64,000 nucleotides of DNA from Pestalotiopsis fici W106-1 (GCF_000516985.1 NW_006917095.1:993449-1057448); one strand, 5' to 3'. Positions 47,301 through 57,525 are shown, counted from the first letter of the stretch. Numbers and translations are program-made. Notes: a model not told the origin generated them from the sequence alone.

Positions 47301-47775
47301 ACCCTCGGCATGATTGACGCAAAACTTTGAACAAAAGTTAGTTCTCATTGACCAAAAGCTCGATAAAAGTCATCGTTACCTCATGGACTGCATGAATTTG
47401 CTCATCGCAGCCTTTGCCGGTTATGCCAGCGTTGAGCTTCGCTGGCACAGACTGGCCTACCCCTATGCCGTAGAAGTACTTCACCGTCTGCGATCATGGT
47501 TGTTAATGCTACGTCAGTGTTTTCTGAATCACAAGGAGCTCAATTCACCTGCTTGACTTCGCATCCATCCGCGTCTCGAAAGGTCTTATTTTTGATAGAC
47601 CAGTTGATACGAGAGATATTGCTGTTGTTTCCTTGGCCCTGCCCTGCGCTGCATGAGTCATCACGGTATGTCAATGTGTAAACAAATGTTCTTGCTCACC
47701 CTCTTGCCCGTCCGCATTGAACCATGTCCCATCGACACAGGCAATGATTCTATTCCGTGTGCGACTCTCTGACAT
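44349..47775 (-). CDS. DUF2235 alpha/beta-hydrolase fused to a P-loop GTPase with a C-terminal membrane segment
   Basis: Ten exons on the minus strand: 47775-47700, 47643-47549, 47487-47380, 47324-47258, 47201-47063, 46999-46323, 46270-45984, 45931-45738, 45681-45317 and 45241-44349. They encode 966 residues. Residues ~8-340 are a DUF2235 hydrolase: RIIACVDGTWFNADG, the nucleophile elbow GFSRGA with Ser112, FLGLFDTV with Asp179, and FIGCHEDMGGG with His240. Residues ~455-680 are a GTPase: G1 GNNGVGKST (465-473), G3 DSEG (512-515) and G4 TKKD (584-587). Near the C-terminus, GAGLVFSSAIG (~728) and an ~29-residue hydrophobic stretch (~788-816) suggest membrane insertion, followed by an acidic tail. 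DUF2235 includes the bacterial Tle1 phospholipase effectors. A GTP-gated lipid or ester hydrolase acting at membranes is my inference. All nine junctions keep frame through family motifs. Confidence 0.85.
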
Positions 47776-48399
47776 GGTGTTCGAAGCATTTACTCGGAAG
47801 CTAGAAGAAGAGTAGAAAAAAGCTGAGTTGGATGGGCCAGGTTGAGCCACTGCGAAATTTTCAGATTTCTTCTTCTCCAGAGCTCAGCCTGTCCTACACA
47901 CCACTCCATGTTTTGCCGCTTACCGTGGAGCGCACATGAGGAGGTGGTCAGCCAATAATCAAGCAGGAGCAGCCACACTTCCGATTAGCTGACCAGTGAT
48001 GATGGTAAACCTTGATATAGAACTATTACCGAACCAATCCTTGAAAAACATGCTTCATGTATTCACCGCCCTCAGCCTTATGCACTCCCTATCATAGGAG
48101 CACAAACGACGGGAAACATAATATTAATCCCTCGAGCGCCTCAACATGGGTTCGGGGCGCGATAACATGCATCAAAAACCAATCAGAATGAGCTCTTGGC
48201 ATCAATACACCCTGGACGTATTACACCCCCTTTATCAACATCTCACGTGTTGGGGAGTGAATGGGCTGCTGCTCGTTTTGTGACGAAGGCCCAACACTTT
48301 TCTGCAAAGTAAATTTGCACAGTCAAAACAATACGAATCATTTCTGTAGACTCAATTCCTTGTAGCAGACGGTGATCGGATAATATAAGATGCGTGCAT
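47776..48399. other. Promoter side of the DUF2235-GTPase gene
   Basis: No coding frame is supported here. The sequence is AT-rich and holds no listed repeat. It separates the fusion gene from the second kelch-tail fragment. Confidence 0.4.
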
Positions 48400-48747
48400 A
48401 ACCGACCGTAATGGAACAGCTCCTTCGGGGCGATCCTTGGTATTCGGCTTTTGGTATCTGCGCCAGCACAGAAGCAAGATCAGAAAAACTGCCGTTGCCA
48501 GCGAGGCGCTGCAAAAGGAATAGAACAGAACTCACTACCTTACACGGCAGAAACACACACGCAGCAGTAGTATTATGCAGAGCTCAATAGTCGCCCTGGA
48601 GTATTTCAGCTGCCAAGTAAAGCTAGTAAAATGCCTGCCGAGCTTGACCTCCATACTAATAGCCATATTTTTATCGAAAGCAGAGGGGATATTTCGGAGT
48701 TGGCTAGCAGTAGCCCGACTAAGGAGAAAAGAATTGATTTCAGGTAG
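48400..48747 (+). pseudogene. Fragment of the same kelch-type gene: juxtamembrane tail only
   Basis: A frame reading FGFWYLRQHRSKIRKTAVAS ends at a stop at 48521. A second piece, starting at 48580, reads ELNSRPGVFQLPSKASKMP and runs to a stop at 48745. Together they resemble the cytoplasmic tail that follows the transmembrane helix in fungal kelch membrane proteins, and both pieces are shared with 36179-36333. No kelch repeats, start codon or full membrane helix precede them. It is a truncated remnant. Confidence 0.5.
48472..48646. repeat. Dispersed repeat R4, copy 2
   Basis: This is the partner of 36179-36322 in the same orientation. It has an extra ~30 bases between the two conserved blocks compared with copy 1. 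It lies within the tail fragment described above. Confidence 0.75.
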
Positions 48748-48878
48748 CACGTAGTATTTCACTTAATATACCGCTACCATTAAAGATCTTTGGATCGTGA
48801 TACCAAAACAACGGTTATTGAATACTTGCGAATTTCGAAGCACCAAAAAAAAAGAAAAAAGAATAGCATAGGCAAATC

Positions 48879-48883
48879 CAAAA
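48879..48883 (-). terminator. RNA polymerase III T-run terminator of the 5S gene
   Basis: Five consecutive T residues on the minus strand directly follow the 3' end of the 5S RNA (GTATG then TTTTT). Short T runs of this kind terminate RNA polymerase III. The truncated 5S copy at 34638 has no such run. Confidence 0.65.
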
Positions 48884-49002
48884 ACATACAACACCGGGGA
48901 TTCCCCAGCCGTCACCGATCTGAGTACTGATCCAGCGGTTACTAGTTTGACTAGGGCAGAGCGGACGGGATGCCGTATTTTCTAGTACCTATGGTCGTAT
49001 GT
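48884..49002 (-). rRNA. 5S ribosomal RNA gene
   Basis: The minus strand gives a 119-base sequence beginning ACATACGACCATAGG and ending GGTGTTGTATGT. Its ends pair as helix I (ACATAC with GTATGT). The internal blocks ATCCCGTCCGCTCTGCCC and GGATCAGTACTCAGATCGG followed by GTGACG occupy the expected places of the A-box/C-box promoter region. Length, ends and core are those of 5S rRNA. A T5 run directly follows the 3' end and would serve as the RNA polymerase III terminator. In filamentous ascomycetes 5S genes are dispersed, so a lone copy is normal. The sequence differs from the usual GGGTGGGTGACC core, so a variant isotype or a recent pseudogene cannot be excluded. Confidence 0.8.
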
Positions 49003-49053
49003 GCTAGTCAGTCTTATTAGATCACCTAATATCCACCTAACAAACATCCATTA

Positions 49054-49160
49054 TCGATAGGCAAGCCCCATTACAGATGAAATTTGCACTTGACCAAGTG
49101 TTATTTGTTTACACCCGATATTAGGATGCTGACACATTGAATGATTTTTGACTTGATGTT
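49054..49160. repeat. Dispersed repeat R3, copy 2
   Basis: This is the partner of 43970-44073. It lies between the 5S gene and the 3' end of STE24 and so marks the right border of the accessory island. Confidence 0.8.
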
Positions 49161-49256
49161 TATTATTCACCTAGCTATCTAGTACATTTCCGTGACTTAC
49201 ATCTGAGCCTGGGTATGCTCTTCATTTTAACTGCATACATTTGCATCTTGCATCGT

Positions 49257-50731
49257 TTATAGCTCTCTGCCAGAAGCCTTCTCGGCCTCTGACTTCTCCT
49301 CAGCCACCCTCTCGGTTGGAACCCACTCGAGGGCCTTGAGTCGCTCGGACAGGATGGGGTGCGAGAAGTGGTAGCTGGCGTACATCCAGTCAGCATCCAT
49401 GGTGCTCAGGTTCTGGATCTGGAGCTTGATCAGGGAAGCTGCAAGTTCCTTCTTGTAGCCAAGGTTGCGAGCAAACTCGTCGGCCTGGAACTCGAAGCGA
49501 CGGCTGATAATGTTCATGCCCAGCTTGATGATGAGATCCATGGGTGCGAGTGCGTCAGAGAAGAGGAGGAATCCAATGATGATGGGGTGCTCCTTGACGA
49601 AACCAAAGTCGGCGTAGAGAGATGCATTGTTGATGAAGATGGAGAACAGCAGGAAGATGTAGAAGACGTGGACCTAGTACATATTAGTGGTGCATTACAG
49701 ATAATTAATGACTTGACCATACCTGAGAAATGCCAAAGAGTCTAGTAGTGTGACCAAGGCTCCAGTGACCGAGCTCGTGAGCCAAGACGGCCGTGACCTC
49801 CTCTTCCTTGCTCTTCTCAATCAGAGTATCGTAGATTACAATGTGCTTCTTCCATGGGAGACCAAAGAAATAGGCGTTGCTGTGGGCGCTGCGCTTGCTA
49901 CCATCAATGACAAAGAGTTCGTGGAGCGGGAAGTTGAGCTTCTTGGCCAAATCTTCGACATTGTTCTTGAGCTTGCCTTCCTCGAGAGGGGACAGCTTGT
50001 TGAACAAGGGCAGAATGGCAATCGGGTAGACGGTGATCATAAAGACCTGGAGACCAGCGACAAAGAGCCAGAGGTAGTAGAAGAACTGGTTACCGGTCTT
50101 CTTGACGATGCTGAGGAAACCGGCAAGGATCGGCGGGGCGAGAACAAAGGCGAGAATGTTGGACTTGATCATATCCGTAACGAACAACTTTGGTGTCTGC
50201 TTGTTGAACCCAAACTTCTCCTCGAGAACAAACGTGTGGTAGATTGACGTTGGCAGCGAGAGAACTTGCTGAATCATGATGAAGGACAGGATAAAGACGA
50301 TCGAGTGCGAGATTTCGCCAGTGAACCGAGCAGGGGCAATACTGAGGAGAAGCTGGCCAGTCCATGACCAGAGCTTGGGGAGAACGTCAAAGTGGATGAA
50401 TGCAATGTTCTGGATTTGACCGTAGAGACCTTTGATGAAGCCAAACTTTGCCTTGGCGCGACCATATTCCTGACTCTTGTCGTAGGTTTCTTGCGAGATT
50501 TCAGCTTCGAGGACCTTGGGAGGCTTTGACTTTTTGAGAACTTGGTATTGGCGGTAGGAGAGGAATTCTTCGAAGAGGTACTGTCCAATGGAGAAGCCAA
50601 TAATGACCTTCTTCCAGGGGAAGAGAGGGCGGTCGATGAACCGAGCGAGCCGCTGAGCAGACACTGGATTAGTATGCGAAATGAAGATGCGATCATGTTG
50701 ATTGAGCTTGACTCACCTGGAGGAAATCCAT
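49257..50731 (-). CDS. STE24: CAAX prenyl protease, M48 metalloprotease Ste24
   Basis: Three exons on the minus strand (50731-50717, 50652-49723, 49673-49257) encode 453 residues, the normal Ste24 length. The five-codon first exon (MDFLQ) joins to RLARFIDRPLFPWKK, which reproduces the expected N-terminus. The zinc motif HELGH is at 297-301 and the third ligand Glu lies in FEFQADEFA at about 376. Several hydrophobic helices surround them, as in the seven-helix barrel of Ste24 (for example SIVFILSFIMIQQVLSLP, LWLFVAGLQVFMITVYPIAI). The enzyme sits in the ER membrane, removes the -AAX tripeptide of farnesylated proteins and makes a second cut in a-factor-type pheromones; it also clears clogged translocons. 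The 3' exon ends in a Glu-rich tail and lacks a conventional ER retrieval motif. Confidence 0.93.
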
Positions 50732-51122
50732 GGCCCCAAATCTGTGCTGCTAAACAATGATGATGAATGGGAAGACAGACGGCTGAGAATTGCGCTTACG
50801 AAGTAAGTGGATGCTTTTCTAGCTCCTGTCGCAGCCCTGGAGTCAGTTTAGAAACCGTGTCATCGCGGGGACGCTGAGCCGGGGGCCGTTTTGAGTTACC
50901 TTACCTAAGGCAGGGGGCAAGTTAGGTAAGCTCAGCTCCAGCTCCAGCTTTAGCTCTCCGCCCCACTGTGTTGCTGACCCCTGTGCCAGGGTCCTCGCGC
51001 TAGTAGTGTACTCCCATACTAGATACATATTCAGTTTCGATCAAGAGGTAGGAATAATGCCAATGGGCAAAATTTCTGGACAGTTTAGATTTGAATGAAC
51101 CAAATGTACCTTTATTCTTCAT
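50732..51122. other. Short intergenic region, STE24 promoter
   Basis: About 390 bases between STE24 and the stop of the helicase gene, both on the minus strand. A CAGCTCCAGCTCCAGC repeat is present near 50934-50950. No gene is seen. Confidence 0.45.
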
Positions 51123-54100
51123 TTATGCATCTAGACCGTCTAGCTCTATGAGTTTGGTAACCATTTTGATAACCTCATTGTCCTGTACACCTGCTTGTGG
51201 GTCATTGACCTTGAGCGCAATGACATTGTCCACCATGCCTCTGAGACGGGATACCAGCACTCCAATGCGTGCCCAGCCGCGCAATCTAGAGTAAAAGGTA
51301 AGCAATACAATCATGTGAACAAATTTGTTCGAAAGAAGTCAACTCACCTTAGCCAACCATCAACGACCAAACCTCTTCCGAGGGTGTCCAACTCGATAGC
51401 ACCAGAGAATAGGAGTAGTGTAAAGGCGTTGAATGCTGTGAACGAAAACGTCAGCTGTGTAATCAATAGCTCTGCGCAAGACAGGTCAACTCACGAGTCA
51501 AATCCCGCACAAAGATCTTGCTTGTCGCCATCATTGTAAAGTACGACACGAAACTGGCATTGCCCGAAAAGCCCTGACTGTCAAAGAGCATACTGCTCGG
51601 GTGGATAAAGACCCTTCCGTTCTCCTGCGTAAAGTACTTGATAGTCTTGGCCTCGGGATCCAGCTCTACAGCTCCCGTCACTGATGCAGCAAACTTCTTG
51701 TCTGGGAACTGTATGCGTGCAATCTGGGGGGTGAACGCAGAGGCCGTCAAGGCTCGCACTATTGCAGTAGACGCTGTGCTTTGGCCAGAGCGGCGAGCAT
51801 CGCTAATGGCGGACGGAGGCACAATTCCTATCTCAGTCAGAGCCGCATAGTACTGTGTGCGAGTTGTCGCGATATCCGAAAGAGTATGGTATGACAAGAA
51901 GTTGTCGTCGCAAAAGTTTCGAACTTGTCGCTGAGGGATCCTGTCCTCCATCATCGAGTTCCAATGCTGCACGGCGCGTAGATCTGTGAGAAGGTCTCCA
52001 TCGCCGTTGGAGAACCTTTTACGCGCTTCCCTGGCTTCTTCCCGCCGGTCTGGAGGGGACAAGAACGGACTCTTGGTACTGAGAATTGCAGCAATCCAAA
52101 TCGATTCTTCTAGGCAGCCAAAGATCGCTCCGTAAACCATGAGCTTGCCACACCGTAGATCAGCTGGAATCATGGCCAATTGTTGACCGAGCGCAGTGAG
52201 CTCGTCTCCGTCCAGAGCTCCCATTCTCTGTAAGAGCTTCATGGCTCCTTCAACTGCAGTTGACTCGGGAGGTGTGGGTGTTCTTCCAAGGAAACCAGCA
52301 ACATCACGGGTGCCCATTGCTCGGACTGATAGACACAGCTGCTCAAGCGGCACACGGCGGATTTCAGGATCCGGGCGCTCGGCCATTTGCTGCTCGAGAT
52401 TGCGCGTGTAGAGCTTATAGCAGTTGCCTGCTTGGACTCTGCCAGCACGTCCTCTGCGCTGCTTGCAAGCAGCCCGAGAAGCAAAAGTCTCCTCGAGCTT
52501 ACGCATATTGTTCTGTGGGTCGAAGCTCGTCTCCTTGACCTTGCCTGTATCAATGACGGCAACTATGTCATCAATGGTGATGGACGTTTCAGCGACATTG
52601 GTTGCGACCACGACCTTTCGCTTACCAGGTGGCGGCTTGGCAAAGACCTTCTTTTGATCCCGAGTATCTAGGGATGCATGGAGAGGCAATACATGCAGAG
52701 ATGAGACAGCCTGAAGCTCTCTGACCGTTCGGTTGATTTCTGCAACGCCTGGCAAAAAGATGAGAATTCCACCTTGCTTTCCAGTTTGGTGCAGTTGTGT
52801 ATCAATGGCTTTGGCGGTTTCGACCAAGAGGTTGTAGTTGATTCTAGATCCGAGCTTCTGGATTATCTTGTTGACAGGGTCCTGAGCAGTGCCCTTGGAG
52901 TCATCTTCATAGTCGTCATATCGGCTTCCACTGATGGTGAAATTAGTCATGTGAATGATATCATCCAAGTAATAATCTTCAACGGGAAACGTTCTGCCAG
53001 CAATCTCTACAAGTCCAACTTGTAAACCTTCGGATGTGAAATAGTTCTTGAATGTCGCAGCATCTAGAGTGGCACTCATCAAGACCAACTTCAAATCCTT
53101 CCTTCGCCGGAGGACATCGCGAATAATGCTCAAGAGGAAATCCGTGTCCAGACTGCGCTCATGAACTTCGTCAATCACGACGTGACTGACATCGGCCAAC
53201 GATGCCGCGACGTCCTCAGTCCGGCCGCCAGAGGTTTGAAGCCTTCTTAGCAGAACACCAGTGGTTACAAATGTGATTTTAGTCTGCTTGCTGACTTTGT
53301 TTTCTCCACGGATCGAGTATCCAACCTCGGCACCCAGCTTTGTACAACGCTCATCGCTCACACGATCTGCGAGACCAAGAGCCGAGATCCGCCGAGGCTG
53401 TGTACAAATAATGTTGGCAGCCCGGCCATAGCCTTTGCTGTAGAGATCGTCTAGAATGAATTGAACCGATTGTGTCGACTTGCCACTACCCGTTTCTCCG
53501 GCAATGATTGTCACCTGGTTTTGAGAGACTGTCTGTACCAGGTTTTCCCTGACTTGCCAGGCGGGCAGTTTTTGGCGCTGCGAGAGCATTTGCTTCCAAG
53601 ACGGGTCGGCCTGTCTTGCTTGCCACTCCTCCTTATTGCTAGCGTCAACAATCCATTTCAACGGTGCTGGATGTCTGGCTATCTTCTTCATCTTTCCAAC
53701 GACATTTCGGACCTCTGAGGCTGTCGAGGTAACGCCCGAGATATCCTTGAGTTTCCCCGGTCGTTGTATAATGTCGTTGATGTTCTGTTGCACCCAATCC
53801 ACCAAAAAGTAGACCTTCATTGGTTCGCCACCAAGTGATTCCTTCATATAAGCAAGCGTCTTTTTGACAATGCTGAGCTTGATATATGAAGGCAGATCGG
53901 ACACGATAGAAACAATGACATCTGTCGGATAATCTGGTGATTTTCGAATCTGGACATAGGTCTCGATATCCTTCTTCGGCCCATTTGCGACGGAGTCGAT
54001 ACGAATCTGACAAATATCATCCGAGATCCGCTTGTAATGCTCGCCAAATACCGATTCCAGGCTTTCTGTTTCATCGGTCCAGCATTCGTCAGGAGTCCCA

Positions 54101-55471
54101 AGGATGAGAGGCTCTTCTGCATTTTCAATCTCAGTTTGGCCATCACCACTGGTTAGGAGGATCTGCTGAAGAGCTACGGCAGTGAGACCTTCATCGCCGC
54201 CGTTCTCATCGTACACCTTTCGACAAAGTTCGACAGAGTAACCGGATTGCGAAAGCCGTTTGATGGCAGCTTCTCGCTTGAGGTCGGACGTCGCCGCGAC
54301 TGACACGCCGGCGCTGTAGCTTTCAGGCAGAGCCCACTTCGGTAGATCATCTTCGGGAACGTGGATCAGAAGCCACTCCAGAGACTCCTCGCGATCCTTG
54401 CATTCGTCAACTGCCTCTTCGACGTGACTTTTTCGAAAGCCCGAGTTGGTAAACTCCTTTACGATGGCTTCTTTCTGAGATGCCGACATTTTGACGCCAT
54501 ACGGGTTCCACACCACTTCTCGACGGAGCAAGTCCTCAAGCTGCGAGCGAGTTTTTCTTCCCATTTCAATCTTTGGAACTGTGGTCCAACCCTTCATGGG
54601 GTTCGATCCTCCGCCGCCAGAACTGTTGGCAGCATTACTGCGCAGGACCAGACCAGCAGCGCCGGGCATGTTCTTTGCCTTTTCTTTGATGGCCTCTTGC
54701 TCTTTCCGCTTCTTCTCCGCTGCAGCCTTTGCGTCCTCCCTTTCCTTCATGGTTACAAATGGGTCAGCGGCATACTGCCAAGCGAGATCCTTTTTGACGT
54801 CTTCCTTTTTCAGAACCTCAAACTCTTTCCACAACGACTTGTAGTCCGGAGGCAGCGTCGTGTGTATATTCTTCATGCTACAGACACGGAACAGAGCATA
54901 CGTGGCGGCTGCATGTCTGGCCTCGAGTGCCGTTGGCTTGGTGATGAGATGCTTATGACTAGCAGGAATCTTGAAAGGCGGCAGTGTCTGCATCTCCTGC
55001 GTCTTGGGATGCTTGGCACTGAGTGTCACAAAGCAACAGAATCCATCAGTATCCTTGTCCTTGCGCATCTAGATTTTTCTTTTATTAACTAGGTACATCT
55101 TATAAAGACCAGGAAGTTCTCACATTGTCATAGCTGGGCTTCTCCCATTTCTGCTTCTGGCAGTGCTCCGACAGCAGGTTCACCGGGAGTTTGCCCGTCC
55201 AACTGGCCCCTCCCACAATCTGCTTCACCGTCGGCTTGGGGGGTCCCGGCGGACCGTCTGCAGGGTCCGTATTGCCTGAAGAGCCAGCATTCTGCTTCTT
55301 TCTGGCCTTTGGCTCCTTGTCAGAGTTGGTAAAGACGATAAAATCGTCCTCTTTGGGTGCTGGAGCCTTTTGCTTTGATGATTTCTTGGACGAGTTGGCC
55401 CCCGCTGAGCCTGTACCTGCTGTACCTGGAGGGGCAGCTGCGGGCGCCTTCTCCTTTCCCTTCTTCGCCAT
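51123..55471 (-). CDS. DExH-box RNA helicase with UBA and RWD domains (DHX57/Ucp12-like)
   Basis: Four exons on the minus strand (55471-55124, 55068-51495, 51435-51348, 51285-51123) encode 1390 residues. The first ~116 residues are low complexity (Ala/Pro/Lys/Ser). A double-stranded-RNA-binding-like region (ALEARHAAATYALFRV) follows, then UBA-like segments (around 310-345 and 380-425) and an RWD domain (about 440-545, DECWTDETESLESVFGEHY). The helicase core starts at GETGSGKST (640-648), continues with TQPRRISA, DEVHERSLD (749-757) and LVLMSAT, and includes ATNVAETSITI and QRRGRAGRVQAGNCYKLYT. HA2 and OB-fold regions complete it. This order is that of the DHX57/DHX36 branch and S. pombe ucp12. 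RNA or RNP remodelling in the cytoplasm is likely, with unknown substrates. The last two exons restore the conserved PFNAFTLLLFSGAIELD and GWLR ending. Confidence 0.88.
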
Positions 55472-55928
55472 GATCCAGTGCGAGGCTGCTCCCAGAGAAA
55501 TGTACTTTGACTCAGGTCATGGCATGTACATGTAACAAGCTAGGTAACGCAAGCCAATATTGGAAATGAGGCGCCAGAGACTCGAGTGATCATTGAGGAC
55601 GAGCTACGTTGAAATTCCTTGAGTCGCAATTCTCCACACTTGTTCAGACAGTGCCTAGAAATGCGAAATACTGTATTGTATTAGCGCCGTTGTACGGCAT
55701 CAGCGCCTTGATAGCCGAGATCCTGCCTGAGTCTCACAGTGCGGGATTACTTCTCAGCAGTATTACGTCGTGTATTGGTGACGCCGTGGTTTTGGATCAT
55801 TCGTGAATGCGAACAATTCAGCTGCCAAACCAAGCATCAACTTAACAAAGACAGGAAAAGCACAACACATCTCTGAGAACGCATAGGAATACAATCACAA
55901 GCCAATTTAATCACTCTCGACCGTAAAA
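55472..55928. promoter_or_regulatory. Divergent upstream region of the helicase and aprataxin genes
   Basis: Only 457 bases lie between the two start codons, so the genes probably share promoter sequence. The aprataxin side ends in an ACAACAC/AATCACAAGCC leader. No specific site is recognised. Confidence 0.5.
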
Positions 55929-56855
55929 ATGCCAACGACAGATTCGGATAATGAAGATGCCATTACAAAAGAGGAGATTGCTGGTGAAGCTTCAGCACCA
56001 CCACCAACCAAAGCCGGACTCACCAAGACCACTACAAAAAGCAATGCATGCATGTCATTATGTTTCCCAGTCTTGGCGATGAATACTAAGATATTTTCAG
56101 TCACAGAACTCATGAGACCAAAGCCAAAAGTCCCTGCTCAGTCGAAAACCTCATCTTCCAAGGCATCCACCGCAGGGCACAGCTTCAAGAACAGGGCCGG
56201 GCTAGGACTATACACTCACGACCCTGCTGCCTTTCCTTCAAGTCGGGTCATTTACTATGACAATGACTTTGTCGTGATCAATGACTTGTATCCCAAATCG
56301 GCAGTTCATACGCTCTTGCTGCCGAGGTCACCAACGCATAGCCAGCAGCACCCATTCGAAGCTTTTGAGGATGCCGAGTTCTTGGCCAAAGTCCAAGCCG
56401 AAGCCACCAAGCTGCGAAAGCTGGTAGCAAAGGAACTACAACGCCAATTTGGAAAATACAGCGCAGCGGACAAGCTGCGCGAAGCGGTCCTGAGCGGCCA
56501 AGTTGAACTACAAGATGGTGAGGATCTACCGGCTGGCCGCGACTGGGAGCGCGAGGTCAAGGTCGGCATCCATGCGCACCCAAGCATGAGCGACTTGCAC
56601 GTCCACGTAATCTCGCGCGACATGTCGTCCGACTGCATGCGGCATCGCAAGCACTACAACTCGTTCAATACGCCGTTTCTCGTCGACGTGGCCGATTTCC
56701 CACTCGCCGAGGACGACCCCCGGCGTCACCCAGGTCGCGCCGGATACCTCAATAGCGATCTCGTGTGTTGGCGGTGCGGACAGAACTTTGGCAACAAGTT
56801 CAAACAGTTGAAGGATCACTTGGCAGAGGAGTTTGAGCAATGGAAAAGAGAATAA
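55929..56855 (+). CDS. Aprataxin-like DNA-adenylate hydrolase (HIT + zinc finger)
   Basis: The whole frame is open (308 codons), but a 51-base in-frame intron at 56050-56100 is likely. It has a TACTAAG branch point, a TTTTCAG acceptor and a non-canonical GC donor. Splicing gives 291 residues and joins KSNA to FTELMRPKPK. The HIT domain holds RVIYYDNDFVVINDLYPKS and the histidine triad HPSMSDLHVHVIS. The C-terminus is the aprataxin zinc finger CWRCGQNFGNKFKQLKDHL. Aprataxin/Hnt3 removes 5'-AMP left on DNA ends by abortive ligation, in the nucleus. The N-terminal FHA domain of animal aprataxin is absent, as is usual in fungi. A 117-base GT-AG alternative intron (55984-56100) would also keep the frame, and intron retention would add 17 residues. 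Confidence 0.88.
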   Translation: MPTTDSDNEDAITKEEIAGEASAPPPTKAGLTKTTTKSNACMSLCFPVLAMNTKIFSVTELMRPKPKVPAQSKTSSSKASTAGHSFKNRAGLGLYTHDPAAFPSSRVIYYDNDFVVINDLYPKSAVHTLLLPRSPTHSQQHPFEAFEDAEFLAKVQAEATKLRKLVAKELQRQFGKYSAADKLREAVLSGQVELQDGEDLPAGRDWEREVKVGIHAHPSMSDLHVHVISRDMSSDCMRHRKHYNSFNTPFLVDVADFPLAEDDPRRHPGRAGYLNSDLVCWRCGQNFGNKFKQLKDHLAEEFEQWKRE

Positions 56856-57525
56856 ACGTCTGCGTTGGTGCGGAGGACTATCATCTCATTGATTGAGTTG
56901 AGTGACCCAGTTCTCGGGGTCATTGACCAGAGAATGAGCGGTGGTGTTGATGTACATAACGATACCAGAGCTACACAGGAACCTGTAATGAGATATAAAT
57001 AGTGCTTGTAAAATATGCTCCTCCTACACTGGTCGCTGGTTCCGTAATGCCTGCTACTGCATTCTATATCTTTATGGCCCATCATTTCAGTCATGATTGC
57101 TGATGTAACCCTGGGCAAAAGGGACCAAGAGCATAGAGGGTTGGTGCAGGACTATATCAAAGATGAAACTAGGATTTGAACAAATCTCTCTTTGGGAGAT
57201 ACGCAAGAGACTGGATGCCTTTTGATCATAACTTAATAGACACACTGCAGGTATGTGCGTATGACAATGACGGGAACCTTTTTTCCTTTCCCCCAAAGCA
57301 CATCCGGCTAACCAAGTTCTTCAAAATAGATGTACATCTTTCCTATGAAACCGGTTCAGAGCACAAAACAAGCAAAAAATACAAGACGCGATGGGTGTTG
57401 ACCAGCCGTATCAGTTTTACAACCCTCTCCTCTCTCTGATCCTTTTAAAGGCACTGAGAGCGAAGCCTGCCACAATAGCGTGGGTTATAAGGCGGTTGCA
57501 CTACTCGTCCTATAGAGGACTCTGG
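56856..57525. other. Intergenic region between convergent genes
   Basis: This is the 3' side of both the aprataxin and AT-hook genes. Short frames only; no RNA gene is recognised. Confidence 0.45.

Noticed and set aside
48480..48540. Minus-strand frame with a transmembrane-like stretch (FCSASLATAVFLILLLCWRRY)
   Set aside because: It is the antisense of the plus-strand kelch-tail sequence (KIRKTAVASE). The plus strand continues into more tail-like sequence and is shared with the other copy, so the hydrophobic frame is incidental.
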